A stretch of DNA of 64,000 bases from Flavicella sp963932955 (GCA_963932955.1 CAWVRK010000003.1:1-64000); one strand, 5' to 3'; positions 47,430-58,200 are shown, counted from the first letter of the stretch. The notes: generated from the letters alone by a model not told the origin. Translations and numbers: made by a program.

Positions 47430-48827
47430 ATGAAATACCGAATTGAAAAGGACACGATGGGAGAAGTAAAAGTCCCTGCCGATAAGTATTGGGGTGCCCA
47501 AACAGAACGTTCAAGAAACAACTTTAAAATTGGTCCCAGTGGCTCAATGCCGCTTGAGATCGTATACGGATTTGCCTACTTAAAGAAGGCTGCAGCGCAT
47601 GCCAACTGTGACTTGGGCGTGTTGTCAATAGAAAAGCGGGATTTGATTGCCGCAGTTTGTGACGAAATCTTAGCAGGAAAGCACGACAGCCAATTTCCTT
47701 TGGTAATCTGGCAAACGGGTTCCGGCACTCAGAGCAATATGAACTGCAACGAAGTGATTGCCAACAGAGCGCAAGAGCTGGCAGGAAAAGTCATTGGGGA
47801 AGGCGAAAAATCCATACAACCCAACGACGATGTCAACAAGTCTCAATCTTCAAACGACACATTTCCAACAGGCATGCACATCGCGTGTTACAAGATGCTC
47901 GTGGAAACAACGATTCCAGGAATTGAACAACTCAGAGATACCTTGCACGCGAAAGCGGAAAAATTCAAAGACGTTGTGAAAATTGGACGTACCCACTTGA
48001 TGGATGCTACTCCATTGACCATCGGACAAGAATTTTCTGGTTATGTCTCACAGTTGAACCACGGATTGAAAGCACTTCAAAACACCTTGGCACACTTGTC
48101 TGAATTGGCCTTGGGAGGAACTGCGGTCGGTACCGGATTGAACACACCCAAAGGGTATGATGTCTTGGTCGCCGAAAAGATCGCACTGTTTACAGGCCTG
48201 CCTTTTGTCACGGCAGCAAACAAATTTGAAGCTTTGGCAGCACATGATGCCATTGTAGAAACACACGGAGCGCTGAAACAAATTGCTGTTTCCTTGAACA
48301 AAATCACCAATGACATTCGCATGATGGCTTCGGGCCCTCGCTCTGGAATTGGCGAATTGGTATTGCCTGCCAACGAACCTGGCTCTTCGATCATGCCAGG
48401 AAAAGTAAACCCCACACAATGCGAAGCCATTACGATGGTTTGTGCTCAGGTGATGGGAAATGATGTGGCCATTACCATAGCGGGAACGCAAGGCCACTTC
48501 GAATTGAATGTCTTCAAACCAGTGATGGCAGCCAACTTACTGGAATCTGCAAGATTGCTCGGAGACGCTTGTGTTTCTTTTGAAAAAAATTGCGCAGTGG
48601 GCATCGAACCCAACCACAAAGTCATCAAAGAATTGCTCAACAACTCGTTGATGTTGGTCACTGCTTTGAATACAAAAATAGGCTATTACAAAGCTGCCGA
48701 AATTGCCAATACAGCTCATGATAGAGGAACTACCTTAAAAGAAGAAGCGGTGCGTTTGGGCTATGTGACGCCCGAACAATATGACGAATGGGTAAAACCA
48801 GAAGAAATGATTGGAAGCCTTAAATAG
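47430..48827 (+). CDS. fumC: Fumarate hydratase, class II
   Basis: 465 residues. FumC interconverts fumarate and malate in the TCA cycle; oxygen-stable, homotetrameric. Motifs in order: 'DTMGEVKVPADKYWGAQTER', 'TGSGTQSNMNCNEVIANRA', 'KSQSSNDTFPTGMHIA', 'GRTHLMDATPLTIGQEFSGY' and the signature 'GSSIMPGKVNPTQCEA' near residue 318. Starts with MKYRIEKDTMG, normal for the family. Ends at a symmetrical terminator. Confidence 0.97.
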   Translation: MKYRIEKDTMGEVKVPADKYWGAQTERSRNNFKIGPSGSMPLEIVYGFAYLKKAAAHANCDLGVLSIEKRDLIAAVCDEILAGKHDSQFPLVIWQTGSGTQSNMNCNEVIANRAQELAGKVIGEGEKSIQPNDDVNKSQSSNDTFPTGMHIACYKMLVETTIPGIEQLRDTLHAKAEKFKDVVKIGRTHLMDATPLTIGQEFSGYVSQLNHGLKALQNTLAHLSELALGGTAVGTGLNTPKGYDVLVAEKIALFTGLPFVTAANKFEALAAHDAIVETHGALKQIAVSLNKITNDIRMMASGPRSGIGELVLPANEPGSSIMPGKVNPTQCEAITMVCAQVMGNDVAITIAGTQGHFELNVFKPVMAANLLESARLLGDACVSFEKNCAVGIEPNHKVIKELLNNSLMLVTALNTKIGYYKAAEIANTAHDRGTTLKEEAVRLGYVTPEQYDEWVKPEEMIGSLK

Positions 48828-48843
48828 TTTCTGTCTATTGTAG

Positions 48844-48874
48844 AAAAAAAGGCATCCTTTGGATGCCTTTTTTT
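48844..48874. terminator. Bidirectional terminator fumC / S9 peptidase
   Basis: Arms 48844-48857 and 48861-48874 are exact complements (A7-GGCATCC and GGATGCC-T7), loop TTT. T tracts appear on both strands. It lies between two convergent genes. Confidence 0.85.
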
Positions 48875-48885
48875 ATGGAAAAATC

Positions 48886-51048
48886 TTAGTTTTCTTTTCC
48901 TTCGAGGTCCAACAAAAAGGTAAATTCTCTTGCCGTTTCTTTGAGTGCATCAAAGCGACCCGAAGCGCCTCCGTGCCCAGTTTCCAAGTCGGTATGCAAA
49001 TACAATTTATTCGAACTCGTAGTGTGTGTTCTCAATTTGGCGACCCATTTTGCGGGCTCCCAGTACTGAACTTGAGAATCATGCAATCCAGTGGTTACAA
49101 GGAGGTTTGGATAGTTCAAAGCCGCAACATTGTCGTAAGGAGAATAGCTTTTGATGTAGTCGTAATAGGTTTTGTCATTTGGATTTCCCCATTCGTCATA
49201 TTCCCCAGTTGTCAAAGGAATGCTATCGTCTAACATGGTGGAAATCACATCGACAAAAGGAACTGCTGCGATGATGCCGTTGTACAACTCCGGATTTGTG
49301 TTGAGGATGACACCCATCAACAAACCACCAGCAGATCCGCCCATCGCATAAAGGTGCTTTTCCGAAGTGTATTTTGAAGCAATCAATTGCTTACTGCAAT
49401 CGACAAAATCGGTAAATGTATTCTTTTTACGAAGTAATTTTCCATCCTCGTACCAAGCCCTTCCCAAGTATTCACTGCCCCGAATGTGGGCAATCCCAAA
49501 GACAAATCCTCTGTCCAACAAACTCAAACGTGTGGTACTGAAACCCGCGTCAATCGTATGCCCATAAGATCCGTAAGCATAGAGCAAAAAAGGCGTGTCT
49601 TCAGTGAACGGCGTGTCTTTGTGGCGAACAGTGGAAACCGCAATTTGTTTGCCATCACGTGCCGTGACCCAGATGCGTTCAGATCGGTAATTTTGTTTGT
49701 CGAAAGTGCCTCCCAATACTTCTTGCTCTTTTTTTATTTCTTTGGATTGGTCCACCATGTTGAAATCAATGACCGAACTTGGAGTGGTCAGGGAATTGTA
49801 GCCATAGCGAATGACCGCTGTATCAAATTCAGGATTAGCATATACATAGGCGGCATAGGCTTCTTCCCCAAAAGGCAAATAATAATCTTCTGTCCCATCC
49901 CATCTTTTGATGCGAATTCGATTCAAGCCATTGCTGCGTTCTTCAAGCACCAAAAACTCACTAAAGATAGAGATGTCTTCTAAAAGAACGTCTGCTCGGT
50001 GTGGCAGTAACACTTTCCAATGTGTTTTTGAGGTTTGTCCAACGGGTGTTTTCATCAATTTAAAGTTGGTGGCGCCATCTGCGTTGGTCAACACATAAAA
50101 ATGGTCTTTGAAATGGGCGATGCTGTATTCCAAGTCTCGTTGCCGCGCATGGAAGATGCGAAAGGTCCCCTTGGGATTGTCCGCCTCTAAAATTTGGTAT
50201 TCTGTTGAAAGCGTACTGTAAGCGCCAATGACCAAGTATTTGCTCGATTTTGATTTGGTTACGTAAACGCCAAAGGTTTCGTCTTTTTCTTCGTAAACGA
50301 GTACATCTTCAGCGGCATCAGTTCCCAAGACGTGTTTCATAATTTGGTGACTCCTCAGGGTTACTGAATCCTTGCGTGTGTAAAAGAAGGTTTGATTGTC
50401 ATTTGCCCAAACACCTCCGCCTGTAGTGTTTTCAATAGTTTCTTTAAGGAGTTCGCCTGTTTTCAAATCTTTGACGTGTAGGGTGTATTGCCGCCTGCTG
50501 ATTGTATCCACTCCATAGACAATTTTACTATTGTCAGGACTGACTGAAAGCCCTCCCAAGGAGTAGTATTCGTGTCCTTCAGCCAAGTTGTTTACGTCCA
50601 ACAAGAGTTCTTCTACTGCATCTAAAGTTTCCTTTTTTCGGATGTAAATCGGGTACTGCATCCCCGTCTTGTATTTGGTGTGGTAGTAGTAGCCATTTTT
50701 TTTATAAGGGACAGAAGTGTCGTCCTCTTTGATGCGGCTTTTCATTTCCTCAAACAATTCTTTTTGGAAATTTTCTGTGTGTTTCATGCCCGCTTCCATA
50801 TGCGAATTTTCATCCTTTAAATACTGGAGTACTTGTGTTGTTTGCGTATCTGGGTTCTCAGCTTCTTTTTGAGCATCTGTCAGACGCATCCAATGGTATG
50901 GATCCGTTCTAAGGTCTCCGTGCGTGTTGAATTCTACAGGTGTTTTAGCAGCTATTGGGGCAGTGCTTGTGTCAGTCATGAGGTTTATATTACAAGAGTG
51001 AACAAAAATAAGTGTTAATATGCCCAATCCTATAATTATTTTATACAT
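48886..51048 (-). CDS. S9 family prolyl oligopeptidase-type lipoprotein (oligopeptidase B-like)
   Basis: 720 residues. Lipoprotein signal 'GILTLIFVHSC' with lipobox VHSC (Cys19), so the enzyme is likely periplasmic or outer-membrane attached. The N-terminal beta-propeller (about 40-440) shows 'DPYHWMRL' and repeated 'W.ND' strands. The alpha/beta-hydrolase domain has 'AMGGSAGGLLMGVILNTNPE' (Ser in GGSAGG near 560), an Asp in 'TTGLHDSQV' and His in 'ETGHGGASGRFD'. Oligopeptidase B cuts after Lys/Arg in short peptides; the subtype here is inferred from the closing region. Confidence 0.9.
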   Translation of the reverse strand: MYKIIIGLGILTLIFVHSCNINLMTDTSTAPIAAKTPVEFNTHGDLRTDPYHWMRLTDAQKEAENPDTQTTQVLQYLKDENSHMEAGMKHTENFQKELFEEMKSRIKEDDTSVPYKKNGYYYHTKYKTGMQYPIYIRKKETLDAVEELLLDVNNLAEGHEYYSLGGLSVSPDNSKIVYGVDTISRRQYTLHVKDLKTGELLKETIENTTGGGVWANDNQTFFYTRKDSVTLRSHQIMKHVLGTDAAEDVLVYEEKDETFGVYVTKSKSSKYLVIGAYSTLSTEYQILEADNPKGTFRIFHARQRDLEYSIAHFKDHFYVLTNADGATNFKLMKTPVGQTSKTHWKVLLPHRADVLLEDISIFSEFLVLEERSNGLNRIRIKRWDGTEDYYLPFGEEAYAAYVYANPEFDTAVIRYGYNSLTTPSSVIDFNMVDQSKEIKKEQEVLGGTFDKQNYRSERIWVTARDGKQIAVSTVRHKDTPFTEDTPFLLYAYGSYGHTIDAGFSTTRLSLLDRGFVFGIAHIRGSEYLGRAWYEDGKLLRKKNTFTDFVDCSKQLIASKYTSEKHLYAMGGSAGGLLMGVILNTNPELYNGIIAAVPFVDVISTMLDDSIPLTTGEYDEWGNPNDKTYYDYIKSYSPYDNVAALNYPNLLVTTGLHDSQVQYWEPAKWVAKLRTHTTSSNKLYLHTDLETGHGGASGRFDALKETAREFTFLLDLEGKEN

Positions 51049-51150
51049 TTATATAGCTTTTGTATAAAAATAAGGATTCTTTGTGGTTTGCGTCCTTTCC
51101 ACGGAAGGTATCTGATGAAAAACAAAGGATGTTTTATAAAATTCACTGCT

Positions 51151-51465
51151 ATGAATAAAGATAAAACCGCTTTCAAAAGCGAATTTGAAGAAGTTTCAAA
51201 AAAAATTGAAGCGATTAAAAGCCGTTTGTCAACACTTTTTATCGACGGAGAGTCAGGCAATGGAACCGTAGTTGTCACCCTTACCGCTTCGCGGCAGGTC
51301 GTCAACATTGCCATAGACGACACGATTATGGAAGACAGGGTGCAACTGGAAGAGCACCTTATTCGTGCGTTGAACAACGCATCCGAAAAAATTACAGAAA
51401 TCAATAGGGTTGAGCTGGAAACCGCTATCAGAACGGGTCTCCTCAACATCACGGATTTGTTTTAA
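51151..51465 (+). CDS. YbaB/EbfC-like nucleoid-associated protein
   Basis: 104 residues from ATG at 51151 (an in-frame ATG at 51115 is possible). 'FKSEFEEVSKKIEAIKSRLS' makes the first helix, then a beta sheet 'GNGTVVVTLTASRQVVNIAI' and a final helix 'EEHLIRALNNASEKITEINR', the order of the YbaB fold. YbaB forms a dimer that binds DNA. Divergent from the S9 peptidase and convergent with cmk. The match is to the fold pattern; dnaX and recR, usual neighbours of ybaB, are absent. Confidence 0.65.
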   Translation: MNKDKTAFKSEFEEVSKKIEAIKSRLSTLFIDGESGNGTVVVTLTASRQVVNIAIDDTIMEDRVQLEEHLIRALNNASEKITEINRVELETAIRTGLLNITDLF

Positions 51466-51481
51466 ATAACGAACCAAACTC

Positions 51482-52180
51482 TTAATTATTTTTCCTTAGA
51501 ATTTGCAAGGTCAAATCGTAGATCATTTTTGCTTGCGCTTCTCGAGTCAGCTGGGAGTTGTCAATTTCCAAGGCATCTGTCGCCTTTATCAAAGGGGAAT
51601 CTTCTCGAGTCGTATCCAAATGATCTCGGTAAATCACATTTTCAAAAATGGCTTGGTAGGTGACTTCCTCTCCTTTTGCTCGCAATTCATCATACCGACG
51701 TTTGGCTCGTGTATCAGGAGATGCCGTCATAAAAAGTTTCAATTCTGCATCGGGAAAAACTACGGTTCCGATGTCGCGGCCATCCATGACCACTCCTTTG
51801 GAAACTCCCATCTCTTTTTGCACAGAAACCAATAGTTTTCGAACTTCAGGAATGGCGGCCACCCGACTCACATAGTTGGAAATCTCAAGCGAGCGTATGT
51901 CTGATTCAACATTTATACCATTGAGATAGGTTTCTGCAAAGCCCAATTCGGCATTGTACACAAAAGTTATGGAAACCTGTTTCAAATTTTCTACCAAATT
52001 ACGCACCTGAAAGAAATCCGTTCCAATCCATTTTTGCTGAAAAGCAAACAAAGCGACAGCTCGGTACATGGCTCCAGAATCCACATATATATAGCCCAAA
52101 CGTTTTGCCAATTCCTTGGCGATGGTACTTTTTCCTGTCGAGGAATAGCCGTCTATGGCAATGGTTATTTTTGAGTTCAT
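51482..52180 (-). CDS. cmk: (d)CMP kinase
   Basis: 232 residues. Cmk phosphorylates CMP and dCMP. P-loop 'IAIDGYSSTGKSTIAKELAK' near residue 6, 'LGYIYVDSGAMYRAVALF' for CMP binding, 'VVMDGRDIGTVVFPDAELKL' and 'ASPDTRAKRRYDEL' for the lid. It directly follows porQ on the minus strand (24 nt), a synteny often seen in Bacteroidota. Confidence 0.96.
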   Translation of the reverse strand: MNSKITIAIDGYSSTGKSTIAKELAKRLGYIYVDSGAMYRAVALFAFQQKWIGTDFFQVRNLVENLKQVSITFVYNAELGFAETYLNGINVESDIRSLEISNYVSRVAAIPEVRKLLVSVQKEMGVSKGVVMDGRDIGTVVFPDAELKLFMTASPDTRAKRRYDELRAKGEEVTYQAIFENVIYRDHLDTTREDSPLIKATDALEIDNSQLTREAQAKMIYDLTLQILRKNN

Positions 52181-52204
52181 AAGTACAACGATTTACAGGG
52201 TTTG

Positions 52205-53218
52205 TCAATCTAAATTTACAAGGAGACTAAAGGTATTGGCATTGGTCTCTGGGTGAAATTTGGTCAAGGCATAGTTGAGTTGAAGGTTCTTCAAACGCAA
52301 GCCAAAACCATAAGAAATCCCGGCAGAAGTTCGCCTGTTTGTAAGGCTGAGTTCTTTTGCCCGTCGGTAATTGTAGCCGATGCGAAAACACAATTTTTTA
52401 TCGGGAAACAATTCGGCACCAAAAACGGCATGTCGTATGGCGTTGTTGGCAAAAGAAATTTTTTCACGGGTCACATTGCCATCAATGTCAGTTTTTGAAT
52501 TCGAAGGATTGCTAGCAGAAAGGTCCCACTGTTGCAGATTGTCAAGGGTTGCATACCATCTCAATGGCACGTGTTGCAACTGGGATGAAAACCCAAGAGC
52601 TATTTGAAAAGGTATTTTTTCACGGGTCCCATCAAAAGTTTTCAGCTGCAAACCGATGTTTCGAAAGACCAAGGAAGCACGAATGGGACGGTGAGAAGGT
52701 TTGTAGAAAACAGAAACATCCGTCGCAATTCCCGATGAGGAATAGGTGTCAATAAGAGAATTGATCAATTTTACATTGGCTCCTATCTTAAGGGGACTGT
52801 TTTTAAACTGATAGGCATATCCAACCGAAAGCGACAAGTCATAAGCTCTGAACTCTCCTGTTATCTGGCCTTGTGTGTTTGCGCCAATCATCGTTCCGTA
52901 ATCCAAATAGGTAACCCCTGCGTGGAGCATACCCAAACGATTGTTTATTTTGGTGGCATAGACAAAAGAACCCAACGCTATTCCCGCTAGGTAGTTGGTG
53001 TAGTTCGCCGACAACTGGTTGTTCATGCTTTCGTCAAGGGATGCAGGATTCCACAAAGGCATGTTTACATCGTCCTCAAGGGTGAGTGCAGCCCCTCCCA
53101 AAGCCATTTGCCTTGCAGAAGTGGGCAGGTTTAAAAAAGTGTAAACCGATGTTCCCCCTGTCTGTGAAAAACAGGTGAAAAAGTGTAGGACACTAAAAAT
53201 AAGGGATAGTTTCTTCAT
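52205..53218 (-). CDS. porQ: Type IX secretion system protein PorQ
   Basis: 337 residues from ATG at 53218. Signal peptide at about 1-19 ('LSLIFSVLHFFTCFSQ'). The mature part is a PorV/PorP-like outer-membrane beta-barrel: 'LNLPTSARQMALGGAALTLE', 'MPLWNPASLDESMNNQLSAN', 'GVTYLDYGTM', 'LSLSVGYAYQFKN' and the final strand 'NTFSLLVNLD'. PorQ is part of the T9SS attachment complex (PorU, V, Q, Z) that processes cargo tails. Two cargo proteins with T9SS tails are encoded in this window. Confidence 0.88.
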   Translation of the reverse strand: MKKLSLIFSVLHFFTCFSQTGGTSVYTFLNLPTSARQMALGGAALTLEDDVNMPLWNPASLDESMNNQLSANYTNYLAGIALGSFVYATKINNRLGMLHAGVTYLDYGTMIGANTQGQITGEFRAYDLSLSVGYAYQFKNSPLKIGANVKLINSLIDTYSSSGIATDVSVFYKPSHRPIRASLVFRNIGLQLKTFDGTREKIPFQIALGFSSQLQHVPLRWYATLDNLQQWDLSASNPSNSKTDIDGNVTREKISFANNAIRHAVFGAELFPDKKLCFRIGYNYRRAKELSLTNRRTSAGISYGFGLRLKNLQLNYALTKFHPETNANTFSLLVNLD

Positions 53219-53367
53219 CAAACAAATTGAAATCTAAAGACGGCTCAATAACAATGCTAAAATACTATAATATTTTACAATTCATAAAGTTCCTCTGCCA
53301 ATGTTTTGAAATAAAAACACGCCAAAGAAGTAAACTAAACGGATGCTGTCGGCTCAAAATAATAGCG

Positions 53368-53375
53368 TATTTTTG
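53368..53375 (+). promoter_or_regulatory. mnmE -7 box TATTTTTG
   Basis: Exact TAnnTTTG ending 4 nt before the mnmE ATG (53380). No TTG at the expected distance. Confidence 0.5.
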
Positions 53376-53379
53376 CCCT

Positions 53380-54771
53380 ATGAACCATCAAGATACCATC
53401 GTTGCCTTAGCGACCGCCTCCGGGGTTGGTGCCATCGCAATCATCCGTTTGTCGGGACCGAAATCCATCGAAATTGCAGACCGCTGTTTTCAATCTGTTC
53501 ACAAAGGAAAATTTCTCAAAGATCAAAAATCACACAGCTTGCACTTGGGACATCTTGTGGAAGGAACGAGAACTTTGGACGAAGTACTGGTATCTGTTTT
53601 TAAAAACCCCAACTCTTATACAGGAGAAGATACCATCGAAGTTTCTTGCCATGGATCTATTTATATCCAACAAGAAATTCTCCAACTTTTTATCGACAAA
53701 GGAGCACGCATGGCAGATGCTGGAGAGTTTACACTACGTGCTTTCTTGAATGGAAAATTGGATTTGAGCCAAGCGGAAGCAGTCGCAGATTTGATTGCCT
53801 CTGACTCCAAGGCTTCCCACCAGGTTGCGATGCAACAAATGCGTGGTGGTTTTAGCAACGAAATCCAACACTTGCGCGAACAATTGTTGAACTTTGCCTC
53901 TTTGATTGAGTTGGAATTGGATTTTTCAGAAGAAGATGTGGAGTTTGCAGACCGAAGCCAATTCAAAGAACTGATCGGAAGAATTCAACTGGTTTTGAAA
54001 CACCTCATCGATTCTTTTGCGGTTGGGAATGTCATCAAAAACGGCATCCCTGTTGCCATTGTCGGAGAGCCCAACGTAGGAAAATCGACATTGTTGAATG
54101 CTTTGTTAAACGAAGAGCGCGCACTTGTTTCTGAAATTGCGGGGACCACTCGGGACACCATCGAAGATGAAATCAATATCGACGGAATCGCCTATCGCTT
54201 TATAGATACCGCCGGCATTCGAAAAACAGAAGATCTCGTTGAAAACATGGGCATTCAAAAGACCTTTGAAAAGATCGGCCAGGCGCAAGTGGTGCTCTAT
54301 CTGCTGAATGCGGAAACTTTTGAAATACAGCAGGAAAAATTCAAATTTGAAATCAAAAACATCAAAAGCAAACACCCCCATAAAAAGCTGCTGGTAGTTG
54401 CCAACAAAACAGATGCCATTTCTAAGGAACAACTGGCCAAGTTACAAGCAGCCATTCCTGAACTGATCGCCCTTTCCGCCAAGGAAAAAACGGGCATCGA
54501 ATTGCTTACAAATCATCTGACGTCCTTGATACAGACAGGGGCTTTGCAAAACAACGAAAGCATCGTGACCAATTCCCGACACTATGATGCGCTTCTAAAA
54601 GCACTGAACGAAATCAACAAAGTAGACGAAGCAATGGAACTTGGAGTTTCTGGCGATTTGTTGGCCATTGACATTCGTGAAGCCTTGTATTTCTTTGGAC
54701 TCATCACCGGAGAAGTGACAACGGATGATTTGTTGGGAAATATTTTCGCCAATTTCTGTATTGGAAAGTAA
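53380..54771 (+). CDS. mnmE: tRNA modification GTPase MnmE
   Basis: 463 residues from ATG at 53380; the frame is open further upstream but contains the promoter box there. MnmE with MnmG makes the cmnm5U modification of wobble uridine in several tRNAs. N-terminal folate domain: 'DTIVALATASGVGAIAIIRL', helical domain with 'RAFLNGKLDLSQAEAVADLI', G domain inserted near 220-380: G1 'GEPNVGKSTL', G3 'DTAGIRKTED', G4 'NKTD'. The C-terminus is 'NIFANFCIGK', the CxGK motif essential for the modification. Confidence 0.97.
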   Translation: MNHQDTIVALATASGVGAIAIIRLSGPKSIEIADRCFQSVHKGKFLKDQKSHSLHLGHLVEGTRTLDEVLVSVFKNPNSYTGEDTIEVSCHGSIYIQQEILQLFIDKGARMADAGEFTLRAFLNGKLDLSQAEAVADLIASDSKASHQVAMQQMRGGFSNEIQHLREQLLNFASLIELELDFSEEDVEFADRSQFKELIGRIQLVLKHLIDSFAVGNVIKNGIPVAIVGEPNVGKSTLLNALLNEERALVSEIAGTTRDTIEDEINIDGIAYRFIDTAGIRKTEDLVENMGIQKTFEKIGQAQVVLYLLNAETFEIQQEKFKFEIKNIKSKHPHKKLLVVANKTDAISKEQLAKLQAAIPELIALSAKEKTGIELLTNHLTSLIQTGALQNNESIVTNSRHYDALLKALNEINKVDEAMELGVSGDLLAIDIREALYFFGLITGEVTTDDLLGNIFANFCIGK

Positions 54772-54877
54772 GAAAATTACTCCTTTATTTCTTTCAAAAT
54801 TTCCTAACTTGAAGTATCTTGATAGGACAACTATTTTGACTCCTCCCCCCTTCACTTAATAAGTTAAACACCTGCTT

Positions 54878-55018
54878 ATGGAATGGCATAAAAATTACAT
54901 CCGTTGGTTTCAAAAAAAACTAAAACTTTCCAACTACACAGTCCTTTGGATTGCCTTTTTCAAAGGACTCTTGATTGGAGGCTTGTTGGTGTATTATTTT
55001 ACGGTCGTGAAAAAATAA
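54878..55018 (+). CDS. Small membrane protein, 46 residues
   Basis: From ATG at 54878: 'MEWHKNYIRWFQKKLKLSNY' then a hydrophobic segment 'TVLWIAFFKGLLIGGLLVYY' and 'FTVVKK'. One membrane helix with a basic N-terminal amphipathic part. 106 nt after mnmE on the same strand, preceded by GTTAAACA. The composition, clean stop and clear topology argue for a real gene; function unknown. Confidence 0.55.
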   Translation: MEWHKNYIRWFQKKLKLSNYTVLWIAFFKGLLIGGLLVYYFTVVKK

Positions 55019-55268
55019 TTTTTTGGTGCTTTTTTTTAGGCGGTCCTTTTAGCTTCCTAAACAATCTTATACTTTTACTCCACTAATTATGGACAAAGTT
55101 TCCCTGCCATAAAAAGTTCCCACGCAAAAAAAATAAATGTTTGTTGCCATCGACGGACACCGCGGATTGATCGACGGTTTTTACATCGTTCAATTTCTAG
55201 GTCTTGCAAGAACTAAAGAATGGCCATCCCCTCCTTCGTTCGGACGTTTGCAATGCTTCTCGGGTGAT

Positions 55269-58200
55269 CTACAACTTGAGGAGCTTGTGCACCTCCGCAC
55301 CCACCTTCACATAGTAAATACCTCTAGGAAATAGGGACAAATCAAGTGTGTGCATGTCTTTCATTTCAAATTGACTTTCTAAAAGCAGCTGTCCAGAAAG
55401 GGAAAAAACTTTGATGTGCAGGTCGTTTTTATTCAAAGATTTAATCGTAAAAAACCCGGTGCTTGGATTGGGGTAAATTTCAGAAAACGTATCGACAGGC
55501 ACAATCCCTAAATCAAAATCTTTGTCGATTTTAAAAGCGGTCCAACTTTCACCAAAATGATTTTCAAGGGCATCGCTTTTGATTTGCAATACATATTGAC
55601 CATTGAAAGCACTTCCTGGCCACCTTCCGTCCTCTTGGTATTTCAGGTGATCGATTGTGATTCCAAAGCGGTCTTGTAGTTCCAAAGATTCTCCTGTATT
55701 GGAGAGCTTGCCGCTTTGCCATTCAACAACCTGTATGTTTTCTTTCTCCCAAATTATAGCGGAAGCATCTTTGGTGAGGAAAAGCTCCTCTTTCCCTTCT
55801 AAAAATAAGCCCTCAGGAATGACTGCAGTTATTCCTTTGGTAAAGGCATATCCTGATAGATCTGCTGTTTCATTTGAAGGGTTGTAAAGTGTTAAAAACT
55901 CAGGTATATCGGAGTTTTCAAGATTTGTAAAAATTTGCGAAATCATGACATTGGGTTCAAAACTAAGCGGCGGACAAACAGTCCCTAAGTCAATAGCTGT
56001 TTCGTTCTCCATGCCTGCATTCAATGCTAGTGAGTTGGGTTGCAAGTGAAAATCAAAGAACGTAGGATTTGTAAATTTAGGATTTCCCTGAAGGTTCAAA
56101 GGGTAGGCAGTGTCTGTAGCAAAATCTGTCAAACAATAGGCGCTTTGCAGGGTAGACTTTGCATCAACAAACAAGGGTTTGTTGGAGCTATTAGACAGGA
56201 TGCTGTTGATTACAATTGCATTGCCACCTGCACTTCCCAAGTTCTTTTCATAACAAGCCACTGCATCTACGTTGTTGTAAAAGACACTCCGGCTGATTAA
56301 GACATTGCTTGAATCTTTTACGGCAACTCCTTTGTCGCAATTGATAAAAACAGCGTTTTTGATTGTAGCCGTAGAGCGTTGTCCCAAGGAAACTCCTTTG
56401 TCAGTAATATTGCAAACAACGATACTGTCAATCATCAAATCGCTGCTTTTTTCGCCGATATCAATCGCATCACTATTGAATCCCCTAAAGTTTGACATCA
56501 AGCAGTTTTTAATCACACCGCCTTCAATTCCATCGTAGTCGATTGCATCTGTATCAGGTTGGTCGTTGCCTAAAAACTGGCAGTTTTCAATGCGGGCTTT
56601 TCCGTATTTCACATTGATGCAGTCACCTGTTACCTCGGAATGCAGTTTGCTATTGGTGAGTGTGACGTCAGAATAACGTGCCGTAATCGGATTGGATTTT
56701 ACATTTTCGATGGTCAAATGATCCAAAACCAGATCAGCATTGAAGGCTGAAATGGCTGCAATATCAAACACGGGATCAGGGCCTTGCGAAGCCGCTTCAA
56801 TACTTGTGTATTTCAAATATGAAGGCTGTGCTGTGTTTTGAAACAAAAGCGCTCCCCAACTACCTGTTTCTGTTTGTGGATTTTCTTTAAACACAATTCG
56901 ATTTTCATCAGTTCCAACTGCATTTAGTATGCCATTAACAGTGATGTTACCCGCAGGGGGCATCCAGATTTCCACCCCTGCTTCTACTGTCAAAGTCGCG
57001 TTGCTCTCTACCGTCACATTTCCCTGAACAAGATAGGGAGAACAGTCTTTGCTGAGCGTTGTGTTTGTTGCAATCACCTCAGGTATGACGCACTGGCCAG
57101 TTGCTTTGTAAACTGCAGTCAGGCCCGTATTTTCGGAAATGGTAGTGTCGTAAATTTTAGTGTCTGAAACAGAACGGGTTGTATCGGTTTGATAGCTCAG
57201 CAATTCCAAATCGAAACTTGTGTCGCTGCTGTTTGCATCTCTTTGGTGTACCTCAACTGCCAGGGTGTTGTCGCCTACCACCAAGTGATCTGTACTGATT
57301 GCAAAAGGAGTAAAAGCCTCTTCTGCACTTCCGTATACGCTAGACAAAGCGGGGGTTTCATGATTTATTGAACCGCTAGGCATGTTTGTTCGTAGCACTT
57401 CTACTCCATTGAGGTATGCAATGCCTCCGTCGTCACACAGTAAATTCAACGTGATTTGAGAGTTTGCTTTTTGTGCGGCTGTTATTGAAATTGTTTTTCT
57501 AAAATAGTTGGTCATGTGTTTGTCAGAAGCATCGGAGCCATATCCAATTTCCGTTGCCTCATCTCCATCTCCATAGCCGAGTTGAGCCATTCCAACACTC
57601 CATGAGGCATCGTCATATGTTGAGGTCTTCCAAGAGGATTCTAATGCGACACCACCGTCAAAATATTTCCAAGAAGCCCCCTTTTGTATCAGTGTAATTG
57701 TTTCTGCTTCTGACCAACCTACAAATTCATAACCAGGCCTGTTTTCGGCCATAAGCTTCACGGGAACATTGTTCAAGTACAAACCGTTGTTTTCAGTATC
57801 TGGAACGGTCAAGCCGTTCAATGTAAGCGTACCCGCATTTTTTGGAAAAACACGTAAGGACAGTGCAGACGTTCCATCAAAGCCGTAATTTTCTAAATCA
57901 TTTAGCAAGGCAGCAGGACGCTGGGCAACAAATGATGACAAAGCGCTTACAGCATTGGACCAATCGTCAACGGAAGACAGCGCATCTCCATAGCTCGAGG
58001 TTCTTCCCTCCCAACGTTCCACGTGTTTTGGCAGTTCACTTTCAATTGCTTGTTTTTGTTTGTCAATGAGCATCATCATCCTGTCAGGATTGTAACTTGT
58101 GTACAACTGATCGGCCAATCTTTTTCCAAAATAAGCCTTGTATCCTGCATTGCTGAGGAGTTTGCTAAAAGGCCACACGGTTTGGTCACTGTAAAAATCA

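Noticed and set aside
55137..55334. 65-codon frame running into the end of the CotH-kinase gene
   Set aside because: Half of it is antisense to that gene; the first 45 codons have no recognisable motif and no promoter.
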